From assembly GCF_003473485.1 (NCBI RefSeq), contig NC_053045.1, forward strand, positions 51,378,494 to 51,442,493: a DNA stretch of 64,000 bases, written 5' to 3'. The translations under genes were made by a program, and so were the position numbers. Under the pieces are notes generated by a model. The model saw only the letters and a program-made list of their open reading frames with translations, was not told the origin of the DNA and searched no databases. Source of the stretch: Medicago truncatula. Taxonomy: Eukaryota; Streptophyta; Magnoliopsida; Fabales; Fabaceae. Below, one piece after another: positions 11,303 to 23,283 of this stretch (the stretch's first letter is position 1; each line of letters begins with the position of its first letter).

Positions 11303-12594
11303 GAGTAAATAAGCAATTATTCCTCGAAATTGTAAGTTTCGTCAATTATCCCCTGACGTTAACAAATCTTCAATTACCCCCTTAAATTGCACCACGTTAA
11401 TCAATTTACCCTCTCCTTCAAATTCTTCTATTAGTCACATTACGTTTTACAAATACTCCCTAAAGTTTTGCACTTATTGCAAAATGCCCCGAACTTTAAA
11501 ATTTATATATTTTTTTTCTTATACTTGACTCAAAAGATATTAAAGGCAAACAATTAACATAGTGGTTGATATTTTTTGTAAAAAATGTATAATTACAATA
11601 TTTTTCAACTTAGCTACATATTTAAATTGATATGCTTTGTTTTATAAATGGATTACATGACATTTTTTTTAACCAATGATTAGATGACATTGTTTCTAAT
11701 TGTTTGTCTCCAATACTTATCTGATTATGAAAATTATATCAAATGACAATATACACTATTATCATTTAGCAATATAATTCGTTACCATGTGGCATCATCC
11801 ACTATTTTGAAATCACAGAGATATGAAAGAATTAAATGAATAGTAAATAAATACACCTCTTAGATAAAGCAATAGTCTTGTAAATCTTGCTTTAGTTTTG
11901 GATTGCAATTGGAGATGCATTAGTGTGTCAGCAAAGTTAAAAACTCATTTTACATATTGTTGAATTTTGAGAGTTTTTTTGTGTCTCATTGTTGTTGTTT
12001 ATAAATAGCTAAACAATTTATGTATGCTTATATTCTTGTTTCATTCTTGCACATCTTCTGTTTGGATCTGGTTTAATAGTATAAGTATATTTTGCCTTTG
12101 CAAAAAAGAAGAAGCAATAGATAAGTAAATCTGTGAAGGGACTGAAGTTGAGCCTATTAAGTAGATCATGACAATATTGAAGCATATGAATGAAATAGAA
12201 AATTATACGTGCAGAAGAAACAACTATTCAATTTCAAACATAATCTAAAGAGACAACCAAATAGTCCATATAACATAGATGAAGAACCAAATATCAAGTA
12301 GAGATTCTAAAAGATTTTCATTAAAGCCAAATGTTAATTGTTTGCTTTTAATATCTTGAGTCAAGTATAAGAAGAAAAAAATATATAAATTTTCAAGTTC
12401 GGGGAGCATTTTGCACATAAGTGTAAAACTATAGGGGGGATTTGCAAAACGTGATGTTGACTAACAGAAGAATTTGACGGATGAGGTAAATTGATTAACG
12501 TTGTATAATTCTAGAGGAGTAATTTAAGTTTTGTTAACGTCATGAGGTAATTGTCGAAACTTAAAATTTCAGAGGAGTAATTGTCTATTTACTC
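11303..12594. mobile_element. Mutator-like TIR element, arms about 290 bp
   Basis: The left end GAGTAAATAAGCAATTATTC pairs with the right end for about 290 bases, as far as the block aatattaaaggcaaacaattaacat and its complement near 12330. ATTTTTTATC stands on both outer sides, a 9-10 bp target duplication. About 700 AT-rich bases lie between the arms. No transposase. It starts less than 100 bases after the previous Mutator-like element. Confidence 0.8.
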
Positions 12595-12640
12595 ATTTTT
12601 TATCTATCATTTTTACTTTTATTTCCTTTCGGATAGAGTA

Positions 12641-13204
12641 TACTCCCTCCGTCCCACAATAACTGATTCTTTTGCAAAAAAAAAATGTTCCAAAATAACT
12701 GAGCCATTTCACTTTTCAATACAATACATTACTTTTTTTTTCTTTATAACTCTAAATAATACTCCATCCGTTTCAAAATGAGTGTTGCTTTAAACTTTGG
12801 CACACAAATTAAGAAATGGAATGAAATAATCATTGGATATAATACTTTTACTAAATTGCTCTTACTTTATAAGAAAAAGACAAAATTAAAGTTGCATTGA
12901 ATATTGTGTGAGAGAAAACCTGGAGAGGGTAAAGTTGGAAGAAAAAAATTAAAGTTGTATGGGAAATGTAAAGTGACCTTCATTTTGAAACAAATATTTT
13001 TGGCTAAGGTGACACTCGTTTTGAAACGGAAGGAGTAATACTTTCACAACTTCCAATTCAATATATTTCATTTTGCATTTATGATAGTGGAGAATGTACC
13101 AATATTTGACAATAAAATCATTGTTCTCTCTTCTTCATTTATACATTTATCTTAATATGTGTGAAAAGAAAAAATGACTCAGCTAATTTAGGACCGATGT
13201 AGTA
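12641..13204. mobile_element. Stowaway (Tc1/mariner-type) MITE, outer copy
   Basis: The left end is TACTCCCTCCGTCCCACAAT, the classic Stowaway terminus. The complement of the right end reads TACTACATCGGTCC. It is interrupted by the inner copy at 12760-13037, so without it the element is about 285 bases. It lies just upstream of the first PPR gene. Confidence 0.6.
12760..13037. mobile_element. Stowaway MITE nested in an older one
   Basis: The termini TACTCCATCCGTTTCAAAAT and the complementary right end match well, with TA at both ends as expected for this superfamily. The inner copy has cleaner ends than the outer one, so it is younger. Confidence 0.75.
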
Positions 13205-13316
13205 TTTGGGAAAGAATTCAATTTTTTTACTTTTTATCGCGAGAAATATTCAATATTCACATTACCATTGATGGAGTACCGGTAATGCATTGCTCCGAAT
13301 TCCTAAACCTGCAGCA

Positions 13317-15203
13317 ATGAAAGCGTTAGAATCAGTTGCTCGTAATCTCAGATTCATCAACTCGTTACTCACCATCCGAGTCACTACAACTCGCTCACTC
13401 CACCAGGTTTCTCACTTCTCTCTCTACACCCCACCACCCCTTTTTATCCCCTCCCCGTTTCACGATTCACGTTTTCATCAAACACACTATGTTTCATCAA
13501 AACCCAACTCCATTGTTGAGCTTATTCAAACAAACGCTTGGTCTCAAGGGTTTGAAAAAGAGTTAGAAAATTGTTACCCTTCTTTGACCCATGAAACCGT
13601 TGTTTACATTTTGAAACAATTGGATAATGACCCATTAAAAGCTTCTTGCTTTTTCAATTGGGTCAGTAAGAAAAATTGGTTTTTGCCAAGTTCTTCATTG
13701 TGTAATTTGATTCTTAGGATTTTAGCTAATAAGGATACAATTGAACAATTTTGGATTCATTTAAGGATGATGAGGAAAAAAGGGTTTTATCTTGATCGAA
13801 TTACGTATAGGTCGATTTTGGAGGGTTTTAGACGAGAGAAAATGAACAGGGATTTCGCTTGTCTTAAAACTTTTTTTAAGAATATGGTTGAGGAAAATGC
13901 AAGGCAGGTTGTTTTCAACAAGGTGGTTAGTGTGATTTTAGGATCTGAGTGGGGTGATGAGGTTGTGAATGAGCTTGTAGAGCTTAAGATTCAATTTTCG
14001 GATAGTTTTGTGATACGGGTTTTGAAAGAGCTTCGAAGTTGTCCTTTAAAGGGTTACAACTTTTTTTATTGGGTTGGGAAGCAATCTGGTTATCAACATA
14101 ATGCTGTGACTTACAATGCAGTTGCTAGAGTTCTTGCTAGGATGGATTCAATTGAGGAGTTTTGGAGTATTCTTGCGGAGATGAAGAGTGTGAATTATGA
14201 ATTGGAGATTGATACTTATATGAAGATAACAATGCAGTTTGTAAAGAATCAGATGATGAAGGATGCTGTTAAGCTTTACGAGCTTATGATGGATGGTTCA
14301 TATGAGCCATCGGTTCACGATTGCTGTTTCCTTTTAAACGCTATCGCTACAAGTGATTCACCGAATTCGGATCTTGTTTTCCGGGTAGCCAAGAAATATG
14401 AATCCGCAGGGTATACTCTCACCAAGGAAATCTATGATGGAATACACAGGTGTTTGACAAGTGTGGGGAAATTTGACAAAGCTGAAAATATTGTTAAGAC
14501 TATGAGAAATGGTGGCCATGAACCTGATAATACTACATACAGTCAACTGGTTTTTGGACTTTGTAAGATGAAGAGGGTTGAAGAAGCATGTAAGGTGCTG
14601 GAGGAGATGGAATCTAGTGGCTGCATTCCTGATAACAAAACTTGGTCCATCTTTATCCAAGGGCATTGTGCTGCCAATGCATTAGATAAGGCATTACTTT
14701 GTTTAAGTAAGATGATTGAAAAAGACTGCAATCCAGATGCTGCTGCGATAGACGCTTTGGTTGATAGCTTTCTTAGTCAAGAGAAAATAGACAACGCATA
14801 CAAGTTTCTTGTAGAGATGGTTGAGATATGCGCTTCTCCTAGGCAATGTACATACGAGAAATTGATCCAAAACCTGTTAGGAATCGGAAAATTTGAAGAT
14901 GCACTTGACCTTCTTTGTTTGATGAGGAAACACAAGTACTCTCCATTCAACAAACCAATTGTGCAGTATGTTTCAAAGTTTGGGACCGTGGAGGATGCTG
15001 AGAAATTCCTGAAGGCATGGAGAAAGGGAAGTCCTAGGTCCCATTCCGCCTATCTTCATGTTTTGGAATCTTTCATCGGAGAAGGTAGACTCTCTGAGGT
15101 CAAAGATCTATTGTGCAAGTTTCCTTCGCAGATAAAGAGACATAAAAAGATCAATGAATTTTTTAGCTTCAGTGGAGACTCGGATGTTGCCAGTGCTACT
15201 TGA
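13317..15203 (+). CDS. P-class pentatricopeptide repeat protein, copy 1
   Basis: An intronless gene of 628 residues. PPR proteins bind organellar RNA, one base per repeat, and help stabilise, splice or edit transcripts. The N-terminus (MKALESVARNLRFINSLL) is rich in Ser, Arg and Leu with no acidic run, as in a mitochondrial targeting peptide. From about residue 150 on there are degenerate then regular 35-residue helical repeats, e.g. VTYNAVARVLARMDSIEEFW and TYSQLVFGLCKMKRVEEACK. No E or DYW editing domain follows, so P class. The frame extends further upstream, but this is its first ATG, and it aligns with MKAI in the other copies. Nearest relative in the window is the broken copy at 29870. 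The target RNA cannot be told from here. Confidence 0.92.
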   Translation: MKALESVARNLRFINSLLTIRVTTTRSLHQVSHFSLYTPPPLFIPSPFHDSRFHQTHYVSSKPNSIVELIQTNAWSQGFEKELENCYPSLTHETVVYILKQLDNDPLKASCFFNWVSKKNWFLPSSSLCNLILRILANKDTIEQFWIHLRMMRKKGFYLDRITYRSILEGFRREKMNRDFACLKTFFKNMVEENARQVVFNKVVSVILGSEWGDEVVNELVELKIQFSDSFVIRVLKELRSCPLKGYNFFYWVGKQSGYQHNAVTYNAVARVLARMDSIEEFWSILAEMKSVNYELEIDTYMKITMQFVKNQMMKDAVKLYELMMDGSYEPSVHDCCFLLNAIATSDSPNSDLVFRVAKKYESAGYTLTKEIYDGIHRCLTSVGKFDKAENIVKTMRNGGHEPDNTTYSQLVFGLCKMKRVEEACKVLEEMESSGCIPDNKTWSIFIQGHCAANALDKALLCLSKMIEKDCNPDAAAIDALVDSFLSQEKIDNAYKFLVEMVEICASPRQCTYEKLIQNLLGIGKFEDALDLLCLMRKHKYSPFNKPIVQYVSKFGTVEDAEKFLKAWRKGSPRSHSAYLHVLESFIGEGRLSEVKDLLCKFPSQIKRHKKINEFFSFSGDSDVASAT

Positions 15204-17883
15204 TGCCCAGAAAACTTTTCCTTCCTAGTGTCCAAAATGCGTCAAAAGTCAGAGGTCTTGGATTGGATTCCTGCTTGTGGTCTTTCAGAAATCTGTCATT
15301 TGTAAGCATCAGGGTAAGCTACTGATCTATGTATGCCATGATCTTGGATTCAGGCAAGTGACAACCTCCTTTCACTCTAGACTACTAATTGCAATTTGTG
15401 AGTTTCTCCAAATGATTAACTTTGATCAGGCTTTTAGGCATGTTTGGTTTTTGCACTGTGCAGAAAACCTCGTCTGAACCAGTAATTTCATCTCTAACAC
15501 AATGTTTTACAAGGTTTACCAATTACATCTTTTATGTTCATCTTTGAGAGACTGACCTTTGATGAGTACTGTTTTGAGGGTGAAAATAGAAGTAGGAATG
15601 CTGTTTTGGCTTCCGAGGATAGTTTTTATTTTATTTTTTTAATTTTTTGTTACAAGGCCTGCATCATTGTTCACTATGTTACAAGGCCTGCATCATTGTT
15701 CACTATTGTTCACTATTTCGACTACACTCACTTTGGAACTAAGAAATAAGAACGATGTTATCATTTTCAATGAATTACTGTTTTGTTTTGAAGCTCTTCC
15801 CCCGTTGATGAGGTAATGTTAACAAAGATGGCAGAATTATTGACAAAATCAGATGATAGTTTACGTACACTCTGCCTTATAGTCTTACTTGGTTAAAAAG
15901 GGCAAAAGAAGCGAGAGCTCGTAATCATATAAATACAATGTTACACTTCTAGTTTGGACCAATTAGTCTCAGTTTTACAGGATACAGATCTAATATTTTG
16001 AGCATAAAAATATTGTTATTAAGTTACAGTAAAACAAATTGTTTAGAAGGGATTCGTCCTTTTAGCACTTGGTAGCATTTAAAATATAGGTTTCTTATTT
16101 TCAGGTAAGAAGATATCATGAATCACTCATTAAATTATTTTTTTGCTTGGACTCCAGCTCTAGTAAGCAAATAAAGAGTATTATTATTCATGAACTATGA
16201 TTATGTGAGCAAAAATTAATTTTTTGCTTTGTAGCCTTGTAGGTGTGGAGGTACTTGCTGATAAGTTAATAAGAGTATGTGCTCTACATTCATTCATAAC
16301 TAATTGAATAGGATGGATACATTACAAAAACCATGTTCTTATGCCGACATCTACCATCATCTTATGTTAAGTAATTGTTGGATTCGGTTTCATCTTCTTC
16401 TTTTACAGAAAAATATACTTTATTTCATTAAAAACGAGCATTTAAACTGGCTGTTGCCTTAACAAATTGATGGGCAGTCGTGTTAGCTTGTCACCTAGTG
16501 AACTCGCAACATGATAGTTTAAACAAGATAACAAAAGGAGTCATTAATTTGGATAAATTTGTATTACTTGAATAAACTTGTATTCTATAACCAATGAACT
16601 GCAACACTCTCTTATTTAATAAAATTAATATTGACCTCATACTTTAGAAATGAGTCGCGCATGAATTGATGAGATCTACATTGATTTCACCTAATAAAAG
16701 AATGGGTGTTAGATCGAGTGTTAGAAAAAGAGTGTTCCTAATACTCCTCTCTTTGAAATATATAACTAGCTTTCAAGTAAATCGAAGTCTACGGCTATAA
16801 TTTTGGGAAACTCTAAATAATTAGTTAACAATATGACTAGCTAATTGCACATCAAATGCGACAAAAGCGTAACTTGATGACTTTTATGTGAACTTAGGGT
16901 TAGATGGAAAGAGTAATTTTCGCAAACAACCTTAACTTAAAGAATCAAATTGACAATTTTTATAGTTAATGGACTATTTGTAAACCTGTTTTATTAATGA
17001 TATTTTGAAAATGATAGTTGTTCTTGTTGGAGAATATAAATGTCCATGATTCGAAATGGCTTTTGCAATGATTTACACTAGTTGGCATCAATCTTTTATC
17101 AATGGCTCAAACATGATTTTAAGATCCTAGCTACGCCATACGTTCAATACATAATCTGGAAAGCTGCAGGGATGACAAAAAGAGGGCGCTTTCCTGTGTT
17201 GCACTGAAAAAAAAAAAAAGAAACCTAACTAAGTAAGAGAGAGAGAAGATGGATCATATCCTCTATATCGAACACTAAATCCTATCTAGATGAACCTACA
17301 AAGACACTCCAATATCCAAGTCGGTGATGTTTCAATGTGATTTGAGGAGATTTTATATAATTAGATTGTGTACCTTATGATCGTTTGGAGGGATCATATG
17401 GACTCTAAGAATGTTGTTTGGTGCATCACAATTTTTCATCAGTGTATGTAGTCAGCACTCAGCAACAATAGATAGACACTTTATTAGACCTTAGTTGTGA
17501 TAATTGAATGTGGATCCGAAGAGTTTCACCTTGATCTAGTCTTAAAAAAATAAAATTGTTTAGATATTTTTTGAGTGAAAATTATTTAGATTTTGTTTAT
17601 CTATTTCCTTTTAGCAATTATTCTATCAAATATGGTTTTTTTTCTTTATTACATTGGAATCTTGAGTAGTACTATAAATCTTGTCGTCACTTTGGTATAA
17701 ACAATGCATAATGTACACCACCAAAAAAAAGTCATGGAAATATAAACGGGTATGCAAGACAGTAGATCCATTAACCCATACCCACAAGACAAAATAATCC
17801 TTAAACCTTAAACCCTTCCCAAAAACACAACCTTATTAGCGTCGCGCAGCAATTTCTTCTCCGAAACAATCCAAACTTTTACG
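15204..17883. other. Downstream flank of PPR copy 1, intergenic
   Basis: No gene seen. Much of 15204-16640 reappears, diverged, after the broken PPR copy at 30706-31770, including the blocks ctcctttcactctagactac and ccatcatcttatgtta. A 29-base unit with core TTACAAGGCCTGCATCATTG is tandemly doubled at about 15649-15709. Just before 17884 the bases resemble the 5' leaders of copies 3 and 5. Confidence 0.6.
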
Positions 17884-19797
17884 ATGAATCGCATGAAAGC
17901 AATAACCACTTCCCTCAAATTCCTCAAATCATCATCATCATCATCACGCGCTACACAAGTTCTTGCAACTGGGTACCAGGTTTCTCATTTTTCTTCTTCC
18001 TCCTTTTCACTTCCTATGTTGAATCGTTCACACAATTTATTACCTTTTCACAACAGTCATAAAAAACACTATTTTTCTTCAAAACCCAACTCAATTTTAG
18101 AGCGTGTTTACACCAATGATTGGTCTGAAGAGTTAGAGAAAGAATTTGAAGAATGTCGTGAATCATTGACCCATGAAACTGTTGTTTATGTTTTGAAGCG
18201 ATTGGATAATAACCCTCTTAAAGTTTTCACCTTTTTCAATTGGGTCAGTGAGAAAGAGTGGTTTATGGCTAGTTCTTCGGCTTATAGCTTGGTTCTCAGG
18301 ATTTTAGCTAGGAATAAGAATATGAAAGAGTTTTGGATTGTTCTTAAGGCTATGAAGGAAAATGGGTTTTATTTAGATGAAGAGACACATTTGATACTTT
18401 CGGCAGATTTGAAAAAGGCGAAGATGAAGAGTGATGTTGTTGAGTATTCACGTTTCTATAAAGGGATGCTTGAGCAGGATGCAATGCAGAGTGTTGTCAA
18501 AAAGGTGGTTGGTATTATTTCAGGGTCTGATTGGGACAATGAGATTGAGAATGAACTCGAGAAGGTTAAAATTCAACTTTCGGACAATTTCGTGATTAGG
18601 GTTATGAAAGAGCTTCGAAATAGTCCTTTAAAGGCTTATAAGTTTTTTCATTGGGTTGGAAAGCAATCTGGTTATCTACAGAATACAGTGACTTATAATG
18701 CAGTTGCTAGAGTTCTTCCTAGAATGGAGTCAATTGAGAAGTTTTGGAGTATTCTTGAGGAGATGAAGAGTGTCGGTCATGAATTGGATCTTGATACTTA
18801 CATTAAGATATCGAGGCAGCTTCTAAATAATAGGATGATGGAGGACAGTGTCAAGCTTTACGAGCATATGATGGATAGTTCATATAAGCCTACAGCTCCG
18901 GATTGCATTGTGCTTTTAAAGAGCCTATCTACAAAGGATAAGCCAGATTTGGATTTAGTTTTCAGGGTAACTAAGAAATTTGAGTCAACAGGGTATACTC
19001 TTTCCAAGGCAGTCTATGATGGTATTCATAGGTCTTTGACAGGTGCTGGGAAATTTGATGAAGCTGAAAAGATTGTCGAGACCATGAAAAATGCTGGCTA
19101 CGAACCAGATAACATCACATACAGTCAACTTATTTTCGGATTTTGTAAGACGAGGAGGTTCAAAGAAGCACTTAAGGTAATCGATCATATGCAAGCTATC
19201 AATCTTTGGGTTGACATCAAGACTTGGACCATCTTGATCCAAGGGTACTGTGATGCCGGCGAACTAGATGGTGCGTTACTTGGTCTTTATAAGATGATGG
19301 AAAAGTCTTCCAGTCCAGATGCTGAATTGTTGGAAGTACTGGTTGATGGTTTTATTAAGCAAAAGAGAATAGACGATGCATACAAGTTGCTTCTAGAGAT
19401 ATCTGGCAAGTGTCATTTAAGTCCATGGCAAGCTACATTCGAGAAACTGATTGATAGTCTATTAAGAGTCAGAAAGTTTGAGGAGGCGCTCGACCTTCTT
19501 CGTTTGATGAAGTCTAAACAATGCTCTCCATACCATGAACCATTTGCATCATATATTTCGAAGTTTGGGACCGTGGAGGATGCTGTGGAATTCCTGAAAG
19601 CATTGAGTATAAAAAATTACCCATCTCAAACAGTTTACCTCCAAATTTTTGAATCCTTATTTCAAGAAGGTAGACTTTCAGAGGCCAAAGATCTATTGTA
19701 CAGGTGTCCTCACCATATCCGGGAAAATATTAAAATCTCCAAACTTTTTGATTCATCCAAGAGTCAGGCGACCGAGAGTCAAATGGCTGCTACTTGA
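17884..19797 (+). CDS. P-class pentatricopeptide repeat protein, copy 2
   Basis: An intronless gene of 637 residues starting MNRMKAITTSLKFLKSSSS, a Ser/Lys-rich leader typical of mitochondrial import. Then FSSKPNSILERVYTNDWSEE, shared across the cluster, and a run of PPR repeats, e.g. VTYNAVARVLPRMESIEKFW and TYSQLIFGFCKTRRFKEALK. It ends MAAT. The leader (cagcaatttcttctccgaaa before the ATG) is shared with copy 3, so the duplication included promoter DNA. Closer to copies 3 and 5 than to copy 1. No editing domain. Likely role: organellar RNA binding; the target is unknown. Confidence 0.93.
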   Translation: MNRMKAITTSLKFLKSSSSSSRATQVLATGYQVSHFSSSSFSLPMLNRSHNLLPFHNSHKKHYFSSKPNSILERVYTNDWSEELEKEFEECRESLTHETVVYVLKRLDNNPLKVFTFFNWVSEKEWFMASSSAYSLVLRILARNKNMKEFWIVLKAMKENGFYLDEETHLILSADLKKAKMKSDVVEYSRFYKGMLEQDAMQSVVKKVVGIISGSDWDNEIENELEKVKIQLSDNFVIRVMKELRNSPLKAYKFFHWVGKQSGYLQNTVTYNAVARVLPRMESIEKFWSILEEMKSVGHELDLDTYIKISRQLLNNRMMEDSVKLYEHMMDSSYKPTAPDCIVLLKSLSTKDKPDLDLVFRVTKKFESTGYTLSKAVYDGIHRSLTGAGKFDEAEKIVETMKNAGYEPDNITYSQLIFGFCKTRRFKEALKVIDHMQAINLWVDIKTWTILIQGYCDAGELDGALLGLYKMMEKSSSPDAELLEVLVDGFIKQKRIDDAYKLLLEISGKCHLSPWQATFEKLIDSLLRVRKFEEALDLLRLMKSKQCSPYHEPFASYISKFGTVEDAVEFLKALSIKNYPSQTVYLQIFESLFQEGRLSEAKDLLYRCPHHIRENIKISKLFDSSKSQATESQMAAT

Positions 19798-20927
19798 TCC
19801 CTATTTTTTTGTACGTACGGGGCAAAAAACACTTGTGTAAACCTGTAATTTCATCACAGAGAGCAATTTTTTTAGAGGGTTTACTCATCACAGCTTCTGT
19901 GTTCATCTAACAGAGTATGACCTTTCTGAGTGCTGTTTTTAGGTGACAGTTAAGCTTCAAAGGTTTTTGTTTTCATTTTTAATTCAAGCATGTATCATAG
20001 TTCATAATGTTACCGTTTATTTTGAAGTTGACTACCCACTTTGGAACTAAGAAATATGAATGATATGTCATTTTCAATGAATTACTGTTTTGTTTTGAAG
20101 TAGTTCGCTGTTGACAAGGCAATGTCAAGAGAAACGACTCTCAGATTTATAGGATACGGATTTCATCGTTTGAGCATAAAATAGTTATATATATATATAA
20201 AGGGCATTTTAAATGAGAGGACTTTTTAAATGAGAGGGTGAGAGGATGAAACTGTGGCCTTTAAATTATTTAGATGGCTGTGATTTAATTCTCACATTAG
20301 TAGGTCACGTGACACTAATTTGCTGAGCAATTAAACAAAACACGCGCGTCCCTCACAACGTTTCTTATTCCATCTTCTTCCCTTCATTCAACGTAAAACC
20401 TTTCTTTTTCTGCAAAAACCATCACTACTTCTTCCAACCAAATACAACCAAACGTTGCACTTCATGGATAAAGATACATTAATTTGATTTGGACAACTTG
20501 CACTTCTATTGAGTTACGTTCATCATTCTTCATGGACAAAGATACATCAACTTCTTTTCAAATTTCTCAGGTATATTATAATTAGTATGACTTAAATTCA
20601 TTTGTCATCTAACTATTAATCATATTCAACTATCGATCCCTAAAATATATATTTTTTCTATGAAATTTCATTTGCCTTGTTATATCACCTCATATTCAAC
20701 TATTGAGTTACGTAACTTTTTTTTTCTTTTCATGGGATGATATTGGGTTTATATATGGGTGTGTATTAGCTGGTTTTTTTTTTTCCTTTTCTATTTTCTT
20801 GTTGGTTTTATTGCTGTTCAATGGTGGGTTTGGCATGCGGTGAGTATGTGCATCATGACAGCCGCAATTGTCCCCAAAGATCATCTCCATAATTTTGGTA
20901 AGAAGCCCCTTTCAAAATGTACTTATT

Positions 20928-21027
20928 TTGATCTTTTTTGTGTTCATGTTTATGGTGCATTTGTTTTGATCTTTTTGTGCTCATGTTTATGGTGCATTTG
21001 TTTTGATCTTTTTGTGCTCATATTTTT
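20928..21027 (+). repeat. 39-bp tandem repeat, about 2.5 copies
   Basis: A unit with ttttgatctttttgtgctca and tgtttatggtgcatttg repeats in tandem inside the TIR element. Copies are nearly identical. Confidence 0.8.
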
Positions 21028-21145
21028 ACTTGATGTTTTTAGGATTGGAAGAATGACATAGAAGAAGGATGAAGGAAGTTAGACAAACCAGATGAATAAC
21101 ATAGAAGAATGAATGACACTTCCTGTTCTTTATGATATGATTTGA

Positions 21146-21256
21146 AAGTTTAGTTTTGTGATCATGCTAGCATATTTTTGTATCAATAACTTAAAATTGT
21201 AATGCAGAATTTCAATTTGTGATCATGCTAGCTTATTTTGTATCAGTAACTTATTT
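21146..21256 (+). repeat. Two tandem units of about 60 bp
   Basis: The block gtgatcatgctagc, then ttttgtatca-taactta, then aatgcagaatttt occurs twice in a row with small changes, inside the TIR element. Confidence 0.7.
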
Positions 21257-22543
21257 TGGTGAATGCAGAATTTTAGTTACCAAGTATCACTCCTATTATT
21301 ATGATGTGCCTACTTTTATGCAGCTCATAACAAAATGCCTATTTTTATGTCAAAATGAACTAGAATAAAATAACAGCATTTTGGTGAGTTTTGGTGGCTG
21401 ACAGTTTTGTGGTTTTATGTTTCTTCTATGTATCAGCAGCTGTATTTTGTTCCACAGTCATGTTTCATTCCTGTTTTTGTGCCACTGTCAACTAGAAAGT
21501 ATAACCAACAAAATATAATGCCAATTTTATTTCGTTCCATTAACTATAATGCCGTGTAAATGGCCTTATGGTCTCGAAAGTATAACCAACAATGAATACC
21601 AATTTTATTTCATATAGTATATAATTTGCTTTACAATGCAAATGTGAATTACATCACAAAATACACAAAATAGAAATTACATTTGATGTTGCAAAAAGAG
21701 TACAATTAAGGAGGGCCTTAAAACAAAGGGTGCCTCTCCACCAAAATCAAAACTCAACAAAAAAAACCCTGGAAACCTGCTAGAAACCAAAATAGCAATA
21801 AAAGCCAGCCAGAAGCAACTCCGAAACACGCTAGCAAGCCTCCCAAACACAACACCAAATCACAACTGCAGTGGCATCACGGAAAAACTGCAACTCTGCA
21901 CAGGACTGCTGTCAAACACAGCAGCACATAAAATCTATTTTTTCTTATTCTTCAAGTTCTTATTCTCTGTTTGTTGTCTAGCATATAAATTTCCTTGAGA
22001 AGCATCCATGCTTGACCATTTCACACATTGCCATCACCTTATTCACTGAAAATTGAACCTAAATCCACGTAAATTCAAAAAGTAGTTAATAGTTTTTTTG
22101 AATGATATTTAATCAGTATAACAAAAATCAAGCAAAAATCAAGCATTTTACTCCATCAATCTCTAATTATAAAACTTTTCTAATAAAATTAGGCATCAAC
22201 AAGTACATATATTACAACTAGTTAGTTAATTCCTCTTTAACATTAACAAAAAGGGACTGCCACAAGCAGAAGCAGTGCTGAAACTTACTCATATGAGCAT
22301 GACAAAGTTGCAAATGAATACTTGAATGACACACAGAAAGTACATGTGTTGCTTTGGTGAATAATTTAATTAGAAAAATGAAGAATGAAAAGCACTTAAT
22401 AAATCACAACTTTCAAATTCAATATTGCCCACACCACAATCTATGTCTACTAAAAGAAGTATATAATGGGAGAGGAATGTTCCTTTTAACAAGAAGAAAA
22501 TGTATGCTCCATTCACGCAGTTCATGCTTATATGAGCACTTAC

Positions 22544-22660
22544 GAAGTCAATAGCTCTGTACGGAAAGGAGAACCATCAGTGACAAGAATGTATATTAAA
22601 GTTCCAAGCATAACAACACCCAAAATGCTGAAAAGGATTTTTAAAGTCGCAACAACATAA
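22544..22660 (-). pseudogene. Captured exon resembling the start of a DUF1475 membrane protein
   Basis: On the minus strand the frame reads ATLKILFSILGVVMLGTLIY and then ILVTDGSPFRTELLTS: a membrane helix followed by DGSPFR-ELLT. From memory this matches the N-terminal region of plant DUF1475 proteins (small multi-helix membrane proteins of unknown role). The exon ends at TTC|GTAAGT, a perfect splice donor, and no second exon was seen nearby. It lies within a TIR element, so I read it as a captured gene piece. The family call needs a search. Confidence 0.45.
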
Positions 22661-23214
22661 CAAGATGTAAAAAAATTGGGGTAAACAATTTCCAACCTGT
22701 TAATAACCGAAATTGAGAAGTGGCTGTCGAGATATCGTCGGAATTGAGAAGTGGTTGTGGAGATATCGTCGGAATGACCGTTTTTGGAGTAGAACAATGA
22801 CTAAAGAAAGAATGGTGCTGAAACGATGAAGAAAGGAGAACTTTCAGAAATCGCGTGAGGTGAGAGAAATCAACGCGCGTGAAATTGATGAAAAGAGAGT
22901 CATGTGACTCATTAAACCTCTCTTTTAATCACAACCATCTAACTAATCCAATGGTCACAGTTTCACCCTCTCATTTAAAAAATTCTCTCATTTGAAATGC
23001 CCTATACACACACACACACACACACAAAGTTGTTTTTGACCAACTCATAAACTTCCTTTTTATTATTAACAACAATATCCTTCATATAAAAAAACAATAT
23101 TCTTATTTACTATACCACTTATATGGTCAAATAGCTAATTAATATGAAGAAGAAAAAAAACTAATTAACATTTGTAATTTTTAAAGGAAAAAAATTCTTC
23201 ATCATGTTCGTCGT

Positions 23215-23222
23215 TATATATA
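23215..23222 (+). promoter_or_regulatory. Likely TATA box of the secreted proline-rich gene
   Basis: TATATATA 62 bases before the ATG at 23284, at a fitting distance for a short leader. Confidence 0.5.
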
Positions 23223-23283
23223 ACAAGAAGTAGATCATATATGTTTCAATACAAATATATCATTTCTCTATTTCTCAAGTACG

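Larger units (their letters stand above)
20201..23003. mobile_element. Large TIR element, 2.8 kb, with captured host-like DNA
   Basis: The termini AGGGCATTTTAAATGAGAGG and the complementary right end match for roughly 120 bases, including AAATGAGAGGGTGA. TA repeats lie on the left and a CA run on the right, so no clean target duplication is visible. There is no transposase. The interior holds tandem repeats at 20928-21027 and 21146-21256, and a host-like exon at 22544-22660 on the minus strand. Its termini resemble those of the 52212 element. It sits between PPR copy 2 and the secreted proline-rich gene. Confidence 0.75.
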
